Of a stretch of 64,000 bases of DNA, positions 15,345 to 24,474 are shown one piece after another. The DNA comes from Clostridium facile (GTDB taxonomy: Bacteria; Bacillota; Clostridia; Oscillospirales; Ruminococcaceae), in contig NZ_JACOQK010000001.1 of NCBI RefSeq assembly GCF_014297275.1, positions 2,480,001 through 2,544,000 of the forward strand. The letters are read 5' to 3'. The position numbers and the translations under genes were made by a program. Below the pieces are notes generated by a model, which saw nothing but the letters and a program-made list of their open reading frames with translations, had not been told where the DNA came from and did not search any database. The first letter of the stretch is position 1. The number at the start of each line of letters is the position of its first letter.

Positions 15345-15788
15345 ATGAAAAATTCGTTTGCAGTATGGGTATCAGAGTTGCTCAAGGAGATGACAGAAGA
15401 AGAGAAATTTACAAATACGGTATATCTATTGAGTTATTATCCAATTGTTTTCCATATTTGTGCAGCGGCGTTCGCTGTTATAGAACTTATAGCGATACTT
15501 GCAGGTAATCTTGTTTGTATCATCTTTTTTGCTGTTTGCGTCTTGTTAACAGAGTTTTGTGTATGGATGTGCCGCAGGCATAAAGTTGTGATCGAAGGTG
15601 ATGTTTTGCATTTAACACCTATGATCGGAAGATCAAGGACAGTTCGTTTTAGCGATCTCACTTCTTTTAAGGAAATACCGAAAATTGGAGTGAAACTTTA
15701 TGTGCGTACTAAAAAGGTTTGTACCGTATCTTGCGATTGTGTTGGTTACAAAGAATTTTTACAAATGTTAAAAAACAGGGTCATTTAG
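15345..15788 (+). CDS. Uncharacterised membrane protein with two helices and a PH-like tail
   Basis: I do not recognise a named family with confidence. The 147-residue protein has a soluble N-terminus rich in Glu/Lys (1-22), two adjacent transmembrane helices (about 30-75; the second ends CVWMCRRHK), and a soluble tail of alternating beta strands (VVIEGDVLHLTPMIGRSRTV) that resembles the bacterial PH-like fold of many Firmicute membrane proteins. GGAGGA lies 10 bases before the ATG. It has its own promoter and terminator. Composition is richer in GATC/GCG words than its neighbours, a mild hint of separate origin. Confidence 0.7.
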   Translation: MKNSFAVWVSELLKEMTEEEKFTNTVYLLSYYPIVFHICAAAFAVIELIAILAGNLVCIIFFAVCVLLTEFCVWMCRRHKVVIEGDVLHLTPMIGRSRTVRFSDLTSFKEIPKIGVKLYVRTKKVCTVSCDCVGYKEFLQMLKNRVI

Positions 15789-15793
15789 AATTG

Positions 15794-15839
15794 AAAAATT
15801 CCCATCTATGAATTTAGATTCATAGATGGGAATTTTTAG
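15794..15839. terminator. Terminator between the membrane protein and the rhamnosidase
   Basis: AAATTCCCATCTATGAA pairs with TTCATAGATGGGAATTT; T-runs on both strands, between convergent genes. Confidence 0.9.
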
Positions 15840-15867
15840 TTCGTTTAGTTAGGATAAGAAAAATACT

Positions 15868-18800
15868 TTATTTTTTCATTTTTTTCATAACATAGGCTGC
15901 ACCGCCTGCAATTGCCAGGATTGCAACTCCAGCGATTGGAAGGGCAACATCCCCTGTTTGTGGAGAAGCTTGTGAGCTATTGCTCGAAGGTTTAGAATTT
16001 GGTTCTTCTGATGGATTGGATGGAGTTGGTTCTGTATTATTTGTTACATATCCATCAGCCACAGAAACATTTAGTTTATCACCATCTATGGTAAAGTCAT
16101 ATCCACCAGCTTCTACGGTAAAGGCTGCTACCGTTTCACCATTGTTTTCTTCCATACCAATAAAGGTGATTCCTTCTACATTAATGGATTTTGCCATTTC
16201 TTCTGTTACCGGTAAATATAAGGTTGCGGAAGTATTAGCAGGGATTTCAGCGTGATAGGAAGACATAGTTCCATCATTAGCGGTCCAGTTGGAAACAATA
16301 TTTCCGTAAACGGAATCATAACTGCCGTTTGCATAGGTAATGCGACCACTCTCATCAACAGTAGGTTGTAAGATAATCGATTGGAAACCAGGGTTATCTT
16401 CATCTGCATTGATACCGGACATGTATTCATACATCCATTCCAGACAAGCACCATAAGAATAATGGTTAAAGGAGTTCATACCAGAATCACCAAAGCTGTT
16501 TTCCACAGAATAGGAGTTCCAACGTTCCCAAATAGTAGTAGCGCCATTTTTTACAGAGTATAACCAAGAAGGCATGCTGTCTTGTAACAGCAGGTCATAA
16601 GCCACATCTTCCGCACCAATTTCGGTCAAGACAGGGAGGATGACATTAACACCGAGGAAACCAACTCCCAAAGTGTTTTCATCATAGCCTTCCCGGATGG
16701 AACCATCCTCGTTTTTGATGTTAATAATCAGGTTGGCAATCATAGTATCCCGTTGTTCGGTAGAATCATACAGACCACATTTTAAAGCCCAAAGCAGAGC
16801 GGTTTGAGCATTATCAATTACTGGATAGCCATGATTTGATGTTGTTACACCATCTGCTGTAGAGGAAAGAACATTCCCTTGTTCATCTACATATTTTTTC
16901 ATAAAGGAGGATTTTAAGGTATCATATTTCATATCGTATTTTTGTTTTGCATTGGAATTACCGATAGCATCCGCCATTTTACTCATCAGTTGGGTGGTGT
17001 AAATCTGATATACAGCATTTAAATATGGAGTGGACGCACCACTAAATGCTAGCCAGTCACCAAATAATCCTGCATTATAACCTTGTTTATCTACAGTATC
17101 CATATAAGCATCCATTTGGCTGTAATACTCCTCAATTAAAGTGGTATCACCGGTTTGCTGATAGAGTACCCAAGGGATAATAACGCCAGCATCGCTCCAA
17201 CCACTAGCTACTGTAGTAGCAAAGAAACCTACAAAACTGCTCGGCATAATGGCACCATAAGCATCTCCGTTTTGAGAGGCGTGTTCCTGCATTACTTCAT
17301 TGTAGTTTTCCAGGAAAGAAAGGACATCATAGTTGTAAACACCGGTTTGCGCGAATAACTGGGCATCCCCGGTCCAGCCTGCACGCTCCCCACGCTGTGG
17401 GCAGTCGGTTGGAATGGATAAATAGTTACCCTTTTGGCTCCACAGTGTGTTACTTACCAATTGGTTAATGTCTGCATTGGAGGTTTCCAAATGACCTGTT
17501 TGTTCTCCAACGGCAGTAATTACTTTGCCTTGGATGTTATGGATGGTAATATCCTGGTCAGCTGTAATTTCTACATAGCGGAAACCATGATAGGTAAAGG
17601 AAGGTTGGAAGGTTTGTGTCGCATCATCAGAGAAGGTATAGGTATCGGTTACTTTCGCGTTTGTAATTGCCCGCATATATAGAGTATCTTTTGGTCCATC
17701 ACTTCCACCTGATTCTAAAGTTGGATTTTTTCTACCGTCATTAAGCATTTCCGCATGGCGTAAAGTCATAGTTGCCCCTTGTGGGCCACTAATAGATAGA
17801 TTGGTAACCCCTACCATGTTCTGACCCATATCCACGATTAATTTATCACCAGCTTTTAAAGTAATGTCTTTGGAGATATCCACATCATGCTTGGTAACAG
17901 CACCAAAATCATTTCCAGCTTGTTCTGGTGTTAGTGTTTCACTGTCATTGTATGTAAAGGCGGACACAGGGTGTTGGGTGTATTCTTCTGCTACTCTAGC
18001 AACTGCTTTTGTACTGGAATGTAATTTCCCTACGTAGTTGCCTTCTGTCACATTGGACCAGTTGGATGTATCATATCCAACATTGTTCCAACCAGCTACT
18101 TTTTTTGCGATATTTGCGTCGTAACTTTCACCGTCAAAGTAGTCGTTTGCAGTAACTGGACTGTAATCACTGGATTTCCAATCGTTTTGGTTGGTGTTGA
18201 TCACCTGAGTGGAGCCATCCGCATAGGTAATTGCCAGTTTTGCGATTAGCGCCAGTTCGTTGGTTGCGCCTTCACCAGAATCACCGATTACATCTTGATA
18301 AGCGCCAACACTGCTGATGTTTCCAGCGTACCAACCTTTGCCCAACATAACACCCATTGCGAGGCTGTCCCCAGAAATATAATCTGTAACATCATAAGTC
18401 TGGTAGTTGGTATAATATTTGTAATCCGTCCATCCTGGATTGAAGATATCGTCTACGGTTTCTCCATTTTGTTCCGCTTTTACTTCCTGTCCATTTAAAT
18501 ATGCGGTGTAAATTCCCAAGGAAGAAATATAAAGTTTCGCGGAAGCTACTTCTTTACCAGTTAATTTTTGTTCGGTGCGTAGCATAGGAGCGCCGTTTTC
18601 CTGGCTGGTAGGCATAATCCATTTGGCATCGCCAAAATCACATCCAGTGTCAAAATGGGCGGGCTCTGAAGTGATGGATTTACCTTGTTTGTCCACTACG
18701 GTAACAGTCCAGCAGTAATGGGTTTCATTTTTTAGTTGATTGCCGTTATAGGAAATTCCACTGGATTGGCTGCTGGATACAACACCAGAATCCCAAATTG

Positions 18801-19056
18801 GATTTCCTGTTGTGTTGTCCTGATACAATTTAATTTGATAGGATTGCTGCCCTTGTCCAATTAGGTTGGAATCCATATTCCAACTGAATCGGACTGCATC
18901 CTGGAAATCTACTCCCAAAGGGTTTACCTGATAATTGATTGTCAAATCATCAATTAAGGTGTAAGAATCCTGGGCAAATGCGGGCAGGGAGGATAACCCC
19001 ACAGTAGTAGCCATAGCTGCGGCAATGACAGCGGCTAACATTTTTTTCGACTTCAT
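15868..19056 (-). CDS. Secreted, cell-wall-anchored GH78 alpha-L-rhamnosidase
   Basis: Removes terminal L-rhamnose from plant glycosides or polysaccharides at the cell surface. Start is ATG at 19056 with AAAGGAGAG upstream, opening a signal peptide (about 1-28, ending PAFAQ). N-terminal beta-sandwich domains (about 35-420) lead to the (alpha/alpha)6 catalytic domain. Family acid/base residues are visible: Asp551 and Glu557 in DCPQRGERAGW, and Glu844 in TTIWERW. The first motif usually reads RDER; here Gly replaces Asp. The tail has a Ser/Pro/Asn linker, SPQTGD, a hydrophobic helix and KKMKK, a sortase-type anchor. A divergent AraC gene is the likely regulator. Confidence 0.93.
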   Translation of the reverse strand: MKSKKMLAAVIAAAMATTVGLSSLPAFAQDSYTLIDDLTINYQVNPLGVDFQDAVRFSWNMDSNLIGQGQQSYQIKLYQDNTTGNPIWDSGVVSSSQSSGISYNGNQLKNETHYCWTVTVVDKQGKSITSEPAHFDTGCDFGDAKWIMPTSQENGAPMLRTEQKLTGKEVASAKLYISSLGIYTAYLNGQEVKAEQNGETVDDIFNPGWTDYKYYTNYQTYDVTDYISGDSLAMGVMLGKGWYAGNISSVGAYQDVIGDSGEGATNELALIAKLAITYADGSTQVINTNQNDWKSSDYSPVTANDYFDGESYDANIAKKVAGWNNVGYDTSNWSNVTEGNYVGKLHSSTKAVARVAEEYTQHPVSAFTYNDSETLTPEQAGNDFGAVTKHDVDISKDITLKAGDKLIVDMGQNMVGVTNLSISGPQGATMTLRHAEMLNDGRKNPTLESGGSDGPKDTLYMRAITNAKVTDTYTFSDDATQTFQPSFTYHGFRYVEITADQDITIHNIQGKVITAVGEQTGHLETSNADINQLVSNTLWSQKGNYLSIPTDCPQRGERAGWTGDAQLFAQTGVYNYDVLSFLENYNEVMQEHASQNGDAYGAIMPSSFVGFFATTVASGWSDAGVIIPWVLYQQTGDTTLIEEYYSQMDAYMDTVDKQGYNAGLFGDWLAFSGASTPYLNAVYQIYTTQLMSKMADAIGNSNAKQKYDMKYDTLKSSFMKKYVDEQGNVLSSTADGVTTSNHGYPVIDNAQTALLWALKCGLYDSTEQRDTMIANLIINIKNEDGSIREGYDENTLGVGFLGVNVILPVLTEIGAEDVAYDLLLQDSMPSWLYSVKNGATTIWERWNSYSVENSFGDSGMNSFNHYSYGACLEWMYEYMSGINADEDNPGFQSIILQPTVDESGRITYANGSYDSVYGNIVSNWTANDGTMSSYHAEIPANTSATLYLPVTEEMAKSINVEGITFIGMEENNGETVAAFTVEAGGYDFTIDGDKLNVSVADGYVTNNTEPTPSNPSEEPNSKPSSNSSQASPQTGDVALPIAGVAILAIAGGAAYVMKKMKK

Positions 19057-19143
19057 AAATGATCTCTCCTTTTCTTGAAAGTGTAAGATTATTTTATAGA
19101 TGATAGTTTTTATTTTAAAAGGAATCCACTCAATAAACAATAA

Positions 19144-19157
19144 CCTGTTGCTACAGG
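19144..19157. promoter_or_regulatory. Inverted repeat in the divergent rhamnosidase-araC region
   Basis: CCTGT-TGCT-ACAGG is a perfect inverted repeat placed between the two starts, near the -35 side of the araC promoter. It may be an operator, though AraC sites are often direct repeats. Confidence 0.4.
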
Positions 19158-19193
19158 ATTCGTAACATAATCTAACATCAACTAATTAAAATG

Positions 19194-19222
19194 TTGAAAT
19201 ATAGGAAATGATTTAGTATAAT
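19194..19222 (+). promoter_or_regulatory. Sigma-A promoter of the AraC regulator
   Basis: TTGAAA (19194-19199), 17 bases, TATAAT (19217-19222). Confidence 0.82.
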
Positions 19223-19246
19223 ATATACAAAAGGGAGGGGATAGAT

Positions 19247-20242
19247 GTGGAACAGAAAAAGTTTTATCAATTGATACAAAATCAATTGGAACAATGCAAT
19301 TATTATAAAAATATAAATTTCAAACCAACCATAAAAGAAGAAAAAGAGTATTGGGAATTAGAAATTGAACAACAGGGATTTTTTGTATTAAAAAGTAACG
19401 GCTGGTTTGATGATGCTCATATTTGTGTAAATTTTCATATCAATGTTCCTGTTGCCTTAGCCCTACATCGTCATGATTTTTTTGAAATTATCTATGTATA
19501 TCAAGGTGAGATCAAAAACCAGGTAGATGGAAATTTAATTGAGATGCACCAAGGGGATATTTGTCTGCTCAATGCCAACGCGATCCATCAGATCAGTAAA
19601 ATTGAGGGAGAAACAATCGTACTAAATATTTTGATTGAAAAAAGCCTGTTTGAAAATGCTTTTTTCTATGTACTAAATGGGAATGAACTTATTTTTAATT
19701 TTTTTGCCAATTCCTTGTATAAAAAGAATCAGGAGCAGAATTATATGCTGTTTCCGCTTATGATGTATCAACACACAGACGCTTTGGAGATGTTACAAAA
19801 AATTATAGCAGAATCTTTTACCAAACAAAGTAATTATCAAACCGCAACAGAACTCACGATAATACTATTATTCTTAGAGTTAACAAGGGCTTACCGTTCC
19901 TATCAGGAACGGGAAAGCGCTAGGGAATTAAATGGCCCTGATATTTCCCAAATTGTCCAATATATTGGAGAGCATTATCAGGATGTTACAGTAGAGTCTA
20001 CCGCAAAGCAGTTTAACTACCACCCCAATTCTTTATCCAGAATATTAAAAAAATATACAGGCAGTACATTTTCTGATATTATCCAAAAATTCCGTATCAA
20101 TGCGGCAAAGGATTATTTGGAACATACTACGATGTCCATTGATGAGATTGTATCTTTGGTAGGATATGCGAATAAAAGCTATTTTTATCGGATTTTTCGG
20201 GAGGAAACAGGAATGTCTCCGGCAGAGTTCCGAAAAAAATAG
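19247..20242 (+). CDS. AraC-family regulator, probable control of the rhamnosidase
   Basis: N-terminal cupin-like sugar-sensing domain (about 60-170; LHRHDFFEIIYVYQG and GDICLLNANAIHQI) and a C-terminal pair of helix-turn-helix motifs (about 230-331) ending with the AraC signature around SYFYRIFREETGMSPAEFR. The GTG start is chosen for AAGGGAGGGG 6 bases before it. Divergence from the rhamnosidase gene across a 190-base shared control region suggests it activates that gene in response to rhamnose or a rhamnoside; this is inferred from position. Confidence 0.92.
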   Translation: MEQKKFYQLIQNQLEQCNYYKNINFKPTIKEEKEYWELEIEQQGFFVLKSNGWFDDAHICVNFHINVPVALALHRHDFFEIIYVYQGEIKNQVDGNLIEMHQGDICLLNANAIHQISKIEGETIVLNILIEKSLFENAFFYVLNGNELIFNFFANSLYKKNQEQNYMLFPLMMYQHTDALEMLQKIIAESFTKQSNYQTATELTIILLFLELTRAYRSYQERESARELNGPDISQIVQYIGEHYQDVTVESTAKQFNYHPNSLSRILKKYTGSTFSDIIQKFRINAAKDYLEHTTMSIDEIVSLVGYANKSYFYRIFREETGMSPAEFRKK

Positions 20243-20335
20243 TGTACCTATTGTTTTATTATTGGAATCGATAAGAATGGACAGGGCATTAAACAGAAAC
20301 TGAATTCATTTATAATCATAAATTTCTATATAAAA

Positions 20336-20373
20336 TAAAAGCAGGCGAAGACATTGCAACGCCTGCTTTTTAT
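20336..20373. terminator. Terminator between araC and the DUF2752 gene
   Basis: AAAAGCAGGCG and CGCCTGCTTTTT form an 11-bp stem between convergent genes. Confidence 0.87.
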
Positions 20374-20483
20374 AGTTTTTTGTTAAACTTTATCAGAAAA
20401 AAAGGTTTAAAATACAGGAAAAGAAGCGCAATAGTTACATATTGTAATGTGGTGCTTTTCCATATTGAAGTTATATCGTATAA

Positions 20484-20846
20484 TTATGGGGATAAAACAT
20501 TGCGTAGTATTCCGAAAACAATTAACGCAATACTATACAATAAGAGTAAAATCTGATTCCATTTTGGCAAAGTCTTATTGTTACAGCATTGAACAAAATA
20601 GAGAATCAGTTCTACTATAAGCAGAGGACCAGTGATAAATAAAAACTGATTTGCTTGATAAGCACCAACCAAATCCCCTTGGGACAGATGTAGGATTAAT
20701 CTGGTAATACCGCAACCTGGACAAAAAAGTCCAGTGACGGTGTGGAAGAAACAGGGGATTGCGGTCCCAGTAAGCTGTATCCATACCAAGTACAGGAACC
20801 CAATACAGATGAAGCCTACCATTGGTTTTATTTTATATCTGTCCAT
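20484..20846 (-). CDS. DUF2752 membrane protein
   Basis: 120-residue membrane protein with three predicted helices (about 10-28, 65-85, 97-115). The family hallmark FFHTVTGLFCPGCGITR followed by a GDLVGAYQANQF segment identifies DUF2752, whose function is not known. Its start overlaps the end of the upstream DUF4234 gene by 14 bases, so the two should be translationally coupled. A role linked to that partner, perhaps in membrane sensing, is only a guess. Confidence 0.82.
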   Translation of the reverse strand: MDRYKIKPMVGFICIGFLYLVWIQLTGTAIPCFFHTVTGLFCPGCGITRLILHLSQGDLVGAYQANQFLFITGPLLIVELILYFVQCCNNKTLPKWNQILLLLYSIALIVFGILRNVLSP

Positions 20847-21342
20847 GAATTCTTTTGTTAATCGTATCTTGGATTAGAATAAAGTTGACAATGCCCAAAC
20901 CAAAAAGGGATAGTATCAAAAATACAATATGAAATGTAGGGGCCTGCCTTTTGATACAATCCACTTTTTCGCCAGCCCGATAAGACCAGTAAATAAAATA
21001 AATATTACAGGTTACTAAAGTCAATAATAAAACCATTCCACCGGAAAAGGCATTCCTATCCCCAGTAAGATCATTAAGGTCATTGTTCAATACAACGAGC
21101 CAGTAAAATGGATAAATACCGCATGTAATAATGGAAAGAATAATGCACATTACAATATTTCTTTCTTTAAAGCATCGGTGTGGACCATTATTTGTAGTGG
21201 TATATGGATTATATGGCATGGAAGGATCTTGTGGAGGTGGTGGAGGTTGGTGTGTTGGTACCATTGGGAGTGGATTTCCACAATTTAGGCAAAACTGCAT
21301 ACTGTCATCGCAGGCAGCACCACATCGTTTACAATATATCAT
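20833..21342 (-). CDS. Zinc-ribbon DUF4234 membrane protein
   Basis: 169-residue protein. Residues 1-25 form a double CxxC zinc ribbon (YCKRCG and FCLNCGNPLP), then a Pro-rich linker (about 28-45), then DUF4234 with three to four helices (SIITCGIYPFYWLVVLNNDL, VTCNIYFIYWSYRAGEKVD). The start is ATG at 21342, with GAGGAG just upstream; the frame is open further but lacks a site. It is co-transcribed with the overlapping DUF2752 gene. Function unknown. Confidence 0.85.
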   Translation of the reverse strand: MIYCKRCGAACDDSMQFCLNCGNPLPMVPTHQPPPPPQDPSMPYNPYTTTNNGPHRCFKERNIVMCIILSIITCGIYPFYWLVVLNNDLNDLTGDRNAFSGGMVLLLTLVTCNIYFIYWSYRAGEKVDCIKRQAPTFHIVFLILSLFGLGIVNFILIQDTINKRIHGQI

Positions 21343-21426
21343 CTTTTTCTCCTCGCAAATCTGCTCAATTAAGATAGCATTATTATATCGTATTTTATAA
21401 AGTGATGCCAATTGGAATCAAATCAG

Positions 21427-21458
21427 AAAAAGCCCGCATGACCATGCGGGCTGAGGTT
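21427..21458 (-). terminator. Terminator after the UPF0303 gene
   Basis: AGCCCGCAT (21431-21439), GACC loop, ATGCGGGCT (21444-21452); the minus strand continues with TTTTTC. Confidence 0.88.
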
Positions 21459-21460
21459 TT

Positions 21461-21976
21461 TTATTCATAAGATAATGTTAAGTCCAGATCAGGCACATCT
21501 TCCATTTTGAGCCATTCTTTTAGACCTTTTACGATGAAGTCATGGTCTAACTGATGTGGAAAATTAGATACAGTCAATACCGCAACAATCTCGCCTGTTT
21601 TTAGGCGGATTGGAAAACCGCCTCCACACAGTACATAATCAGAATCACTTAAACCATGGGTACTGATTTTTTCCCCAGTGAGGAAGGAGGATGCCCATGC
21701 CCCTAAAGAGCTTCTTTCCATTAAACATACGGTGTTGAATTTTCGGTTCATCCAGTTTTGGTTGTTTTGGTTGGTATTCCCTACGGCATGATAAAATACC
21801 ATAGTACCGTTTAATTTGCGGATGGCTACTGCAAGGGACTCATTACTTTCATATACTTTGTTCACTAAAAAACAGCCTAAATCCCAAGCGTCTTTGTTGG
21901 AGAAATGGGGAAATACCAGCATTTCTTCCTGCTTTAAAATGGTCTCATTTATTTTGGTGTAATTTTGTTTGTCCAT
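21461..21976 (-). CDS. UPF0303 / GlcG-HbpS-like protein
   Basis: 171-residue cytosolic protein of the UPF0303 group, with the fold of heme-degrading/HbpS-like proteins. Recognisable segments are AWDLGCFLVNKVYE, the hydrophobic repeat AVAIRKLNGTMVFYH, and CGGGFPIRLKTGEIVAVLTVS. The ATG at 21976 is chosen: AGGAGG is 8 bases upstream, whereas the in-frame GTG two codons earlier is only 2 bases away. Ligand and role are uncertain. It ends close to its own terminator and stands alone. Confidence 0.8.
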   Translation of the reverse strand: MDKQNYTKINETILKQEEMLVFPHFSNKDAWDLGCFLVNKVYESNESLAVAIRKLNGTMVFYHAVGNTNQNNQNWMNRKFNTVCLMERSSLGAWASSFLTGEKISTHGLSDSDYVLCGGGFPIRLKTGEIVAVLTVSNFPHQLDHDFIVKGLKEWLKMEDVPDLDLTLSYE

Positions 21977-22259
21977 CGTCACAACCTCCTAAATAAACTT
22001 CTGTTTTTTTAAGCAACAACAGCTTATACAACTATTATAACATTTTTGTGCAAAAACTGCTATTATGATTCCAAAAATATTTTTAATGTTTTTAGAAAAA
22101 AGAATTGAAGAATTTTTATAGAAATATCAAAATGCCTTTCATTGAATAGCCAATTTTATATTTTTGTCGTGATGAAGTATGTCAGTGTATCGAAACAAAT
22201 AGTAGCTTATTCACTTATGGTATAAGATAAGCTTGATATCAGTGATAATAGGAATATAG

Positions 22260-23231
22260 TTACTTTGACAACATAGTTTGTGCTGATTTTAGACCATACG
22301 CTGGTTCCGCGGAAAGGGCGGCACGGTTAACAGCGCGTGCCATTATTTCAGTAGCCATTGTATTGAATGCATCAGGGGATACTTCTATTTTTCCATTTGC
22401 CATAACAAATATAGTATCGCCATCCGCTGTGGAGTGTGCTGGACGGATGGTTTGTGCAAAGGCGTTATGCACAATGCTTGCCGCCTTATTACACTGGCAT
22501 TTATCCAATTTCGCATTGGTAATTACACAGCCAATTGTTGTATTGCCATTCCATAGATTTCTGTTTTGTTCTATTTCTTGATAGAGACACTTCTTAGTGT
22601 CCGCAAAACCAGTATGGTCTTGATTCAAAAGCCCTGCAAGAATTCTTCCAGTATCGTAATCAACTACATCACCTAAGGCATTAACAGCGACAATAGCCGC
22701 ACATTTTACATTACCAATTTGTGCGGCATAGATTCCTATCCCACATTTCATCATATCTACGGTGTTATGCAGCTTCCCTACAGTTGCCCCAGTACCTGCT
22801 CCAACATTCCCTTGCTCTGGCTCAGGATTTATATATGCGTTTTTGCAGGCTTCATACCCCATTTTTTTATCCGGTCTACTGTGAAAGTTAACCAGTTCCA
22901 GATCAAACAGGGAAGCTCCACAAACAATGGGAACACGACCGATTCCTACATCAAAACCAACGCCTTTTTCCTCCAAGAATTGCATTGCTCCATCTCCTGC
23001 TTCCAGACCAAATGCGCTTCCACCTGAAAGCATCACACAGTGGATTTGTTGCACTGTATTTACTGGTTTCAGCAATTCTGTTTCTCTGGAAGCTGGGCTA
23101 CCACCACGAACATCTACTCCTGCCCACGCACCATTTTCACAAATAATAGCCGTACAGCCTGTTGCGTTGGCTTCGTCTTGTGCGTGGCCAATTCGAAAGC
23201 CTGGAATCTCGGATGTTTTAATTTCTTTCAA
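22260..23231 (-). CDS. P1 (DmpA-type) family aminopeptidase / ornithine-acetyltransferase-fold hydrolase
   Basis: Self-processing N-terminal nucleophile hydrolase related to L-aminopeptidase D-Ala-esterase. Landmarks: PGFRIGHAQDEANATGCTAI at the N-terminus, MLSGGSAFGLEAGDG in the first third, and the autocleavage region NGNTTIGCVITNAKL near residues 228-243, where a Thr would become the new N-terminal nucleophile. Length (323) is normal. Substrates of this family are small peptides or beta-amino acid amides; here they are not known. AAAGGAGGA precedes the ATG. Confidence 0.9.
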   Translation of the reverse strand: MKEIKTSEIPGFRIGHAQDEANATGCTAIICENGAWAGVDVRGGSPASRETELLKPVNTVQQIHCVMLSGGSAFGLEAGDGAMQFLEEKGVGFDVGIGRVPIVCGASLFDLELVNFHSRPDKKMGYEACKNAYINPEPEQGNVGAGTGATVGKLHNTVDMMKCGIGIYAAQIGNVKCAAIVAVNALGDVVDYDTGRILAGLLNQDHTGFADTKKCLYQEIEQNRNLWNGNTTIGCVITNAKLDKCQCNKAASIVHNAFAQTIRPAHSTADGDTIFVMANGKIEVSPDAFNTMATEIMARAVNRAALSAEPAYGLKSAQTMLSK

Positions 23232-23268
23232 CGGTAGTCCTCCTTTTAATAAGCCATTTGTATATTAC

Positions 23269-23299
23269 AAAAAACCTCCCAGGGTATTCTGGGAGGTTT
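23269..23299 (-). terminator. Terminator after rpsI
   Basis: AAACCTCCCAG (23272-23282) pairs with CTGGGAGGTTT (23289-23299); T-run on the minus strand. Confidence 0.88.
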
Positions 23300-23322
23300 G
23301 ATCAGTTTTTAATAAAATAAAA

Positions 23323-23721
23323 CTAACGTTTCGAGAACTGTGGAGCTCTACGAGCAGCTTTAAGACCGTATTTCTTACGTTCTTTCATTCTTGGGTCACG
23401 GGTCAGGAAGCCTGCTTTTTTCAGAATTGGACGCAATTCTGGATCAAACAGCAACAGCGCACGGGAGATGCCGTGACGGATTGCACCAGCCTGGCCAGTT
23501 ACACCGCCGCCTGCCACATTACAAACAATATCAAATTTACCATTTGTATTGGTTAATTCCAATGGTTGACGAACGATTAATTTTAATGTTTCCAGACCAA
23601 AGTATTCATCAATATCACGGTTGTTGATAGTGATTTTACCTGTACCTTGGTATACACGAACTCTAGCTACAGAACTTTTTCTTCTGCCTGTACCGTAAAA
23701 ATATGGTTTAGATTCATACAT
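23323..23721 (-). CDS. rpsI: 30S ribosomal protein S9
   Basis: Ribosomal protein of the 30S head whose C-terminal tail reaches the P-site tRNA. The 132-residue sequence has YFYGTGRRKSSVARVR, GGGVTGQAGAIRHGISRAL and the basic C-terminal tail ending KKYGLKAARRAPQFSKR, all diagnostic. It follows rplM by 24 bases, the universal rplM-rpsI operon. Confidence 0.98.
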   Translation of the reverse strand: MYESKPYFYGTGRRKSSVARVRVYQGTGKITINNRDIDEYFGLETLKLIVRQPLELTNTNGKFDIVCNVAGGGVTGQAGAIRHGISRALLLFDPELRPILKKAGFLTRDPRMKERKKYGLKAARRAPQFSKR

Positions 23722-23745
23722 AATAAGTGTGCCTCCTTCCTTTCA

Positions 23746-24174
23746 TTAAAACTCGAGGTTTTCTGGTTTCTGAGCATCGTGGGAATGGTCAGCACCTTTG
23801 TAAGTTCTTAAACGACGAGCAGCTTGTCTTCCGATTACAGTGTCAGGAAGCATACCTTCGATAGCAAGTGTCATTGCTTTTTCTGGGTTAGTTTTCATTA
23901 AAGTATCGTATTTGATTTCTTTTAAATTACCAATCCAGCCTGTGTGCCATCTATAATATTTATTTTGCAGTTTGTTACCAGTCAGAACAGCTTCTGCACA
24001 GTTGATAACAATAACGTGGTCACCACAATCTACATGAGGAGTAAAAGTTGGTTTATGTTTGCCACGAAGAATAGCAGCAGCTTTAGCAGCCACACGACCC
24101 AGTGGTTTGCCTGCTGCGTCAATTACATACCATTTACGGCTTACTTCATTCGCCTTTGCCATATAAGTTGACAT
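23746..24174 (-). CDS. rplM: 50S ribosomal protein L13
   Basis: Early-assembly protein of the large subunit. Start is ATG at 24174 (MSTYMAKANEVSRKWYVIDA); GGAGGT is 6-8 bases upstream, and the ATG overlapping that site is rejected. Motifs include GRVAAKAAAILRGKHKP, HVDCGDHVIVINC and the GMLPDTVIGRQAARRLRTY signature. Length of 142 residues is standard. Its leader contains a terminator-like hairpin that could serve autoregulation. Confidence 0.98.
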   Translation of the reverse strand: MSTYMAKANEVSRKWYVIDAAGKPLGRVAAKAAAILRGKHKPTFTPHVDCGDHVIVINCAEAVLTGNKLQNKYYRWHTGWIGNLKEIKYDTLMKTNPEKAMTLAIEGMLPDTVIGRQAARRLRTYKGADHSHDAQKPENLEF

Positions 24175-24204
24175 GGTTGTTACCTCCATTTAAAATACAA
24201 AACT

Positions 24205-24227
24205 AAAAAAGCCCGATCAGCTTTTTC
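24205..24227 (-). promoter_or_regulatory. Hairpin in the rplM leader
   Basis: On the minus strand AAAAAGC-TGATCGG-GCTTTTTT lies between promoter and ribosome site. It matches the position of the known L13 leader autoregulatory element in Firmicutes, but I could not confirm that family's consensus. Confidence 0.5.
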
Positions 24228-24238
24228 TCACCTAACCT

Positions 24239-24267
24239 ATTATATCTAGATCAAAATGGTTTGTCAA
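24239..24267 (-). promoter_or_regulatory. Sigma-A promoter of rplM-rpsI
   Basis: Perfect consensus on the minus strand: TTGACA (24262-24267), 17 bases, TATAAT (24239-24244). Confidence 0.92.
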
Positions 24268-24474
24268 CACCTTTTTTCGAGAATTTTAATTTATATTTTT
24301 TTATCTCTTATTTTCGCTTGTTTTCTTTTGTTATCTCTTTATTTCTAAATTATTATTTTTTTAAATCCAAAATGATTTTTTTGATGGAAATGAAAATGTT
24401 ACGTATTCAGAAGAAAATTCGATAAAATATGGGTGTATTTTAAAATAATAGAAAAAAACCGCTGATTTTAACAA

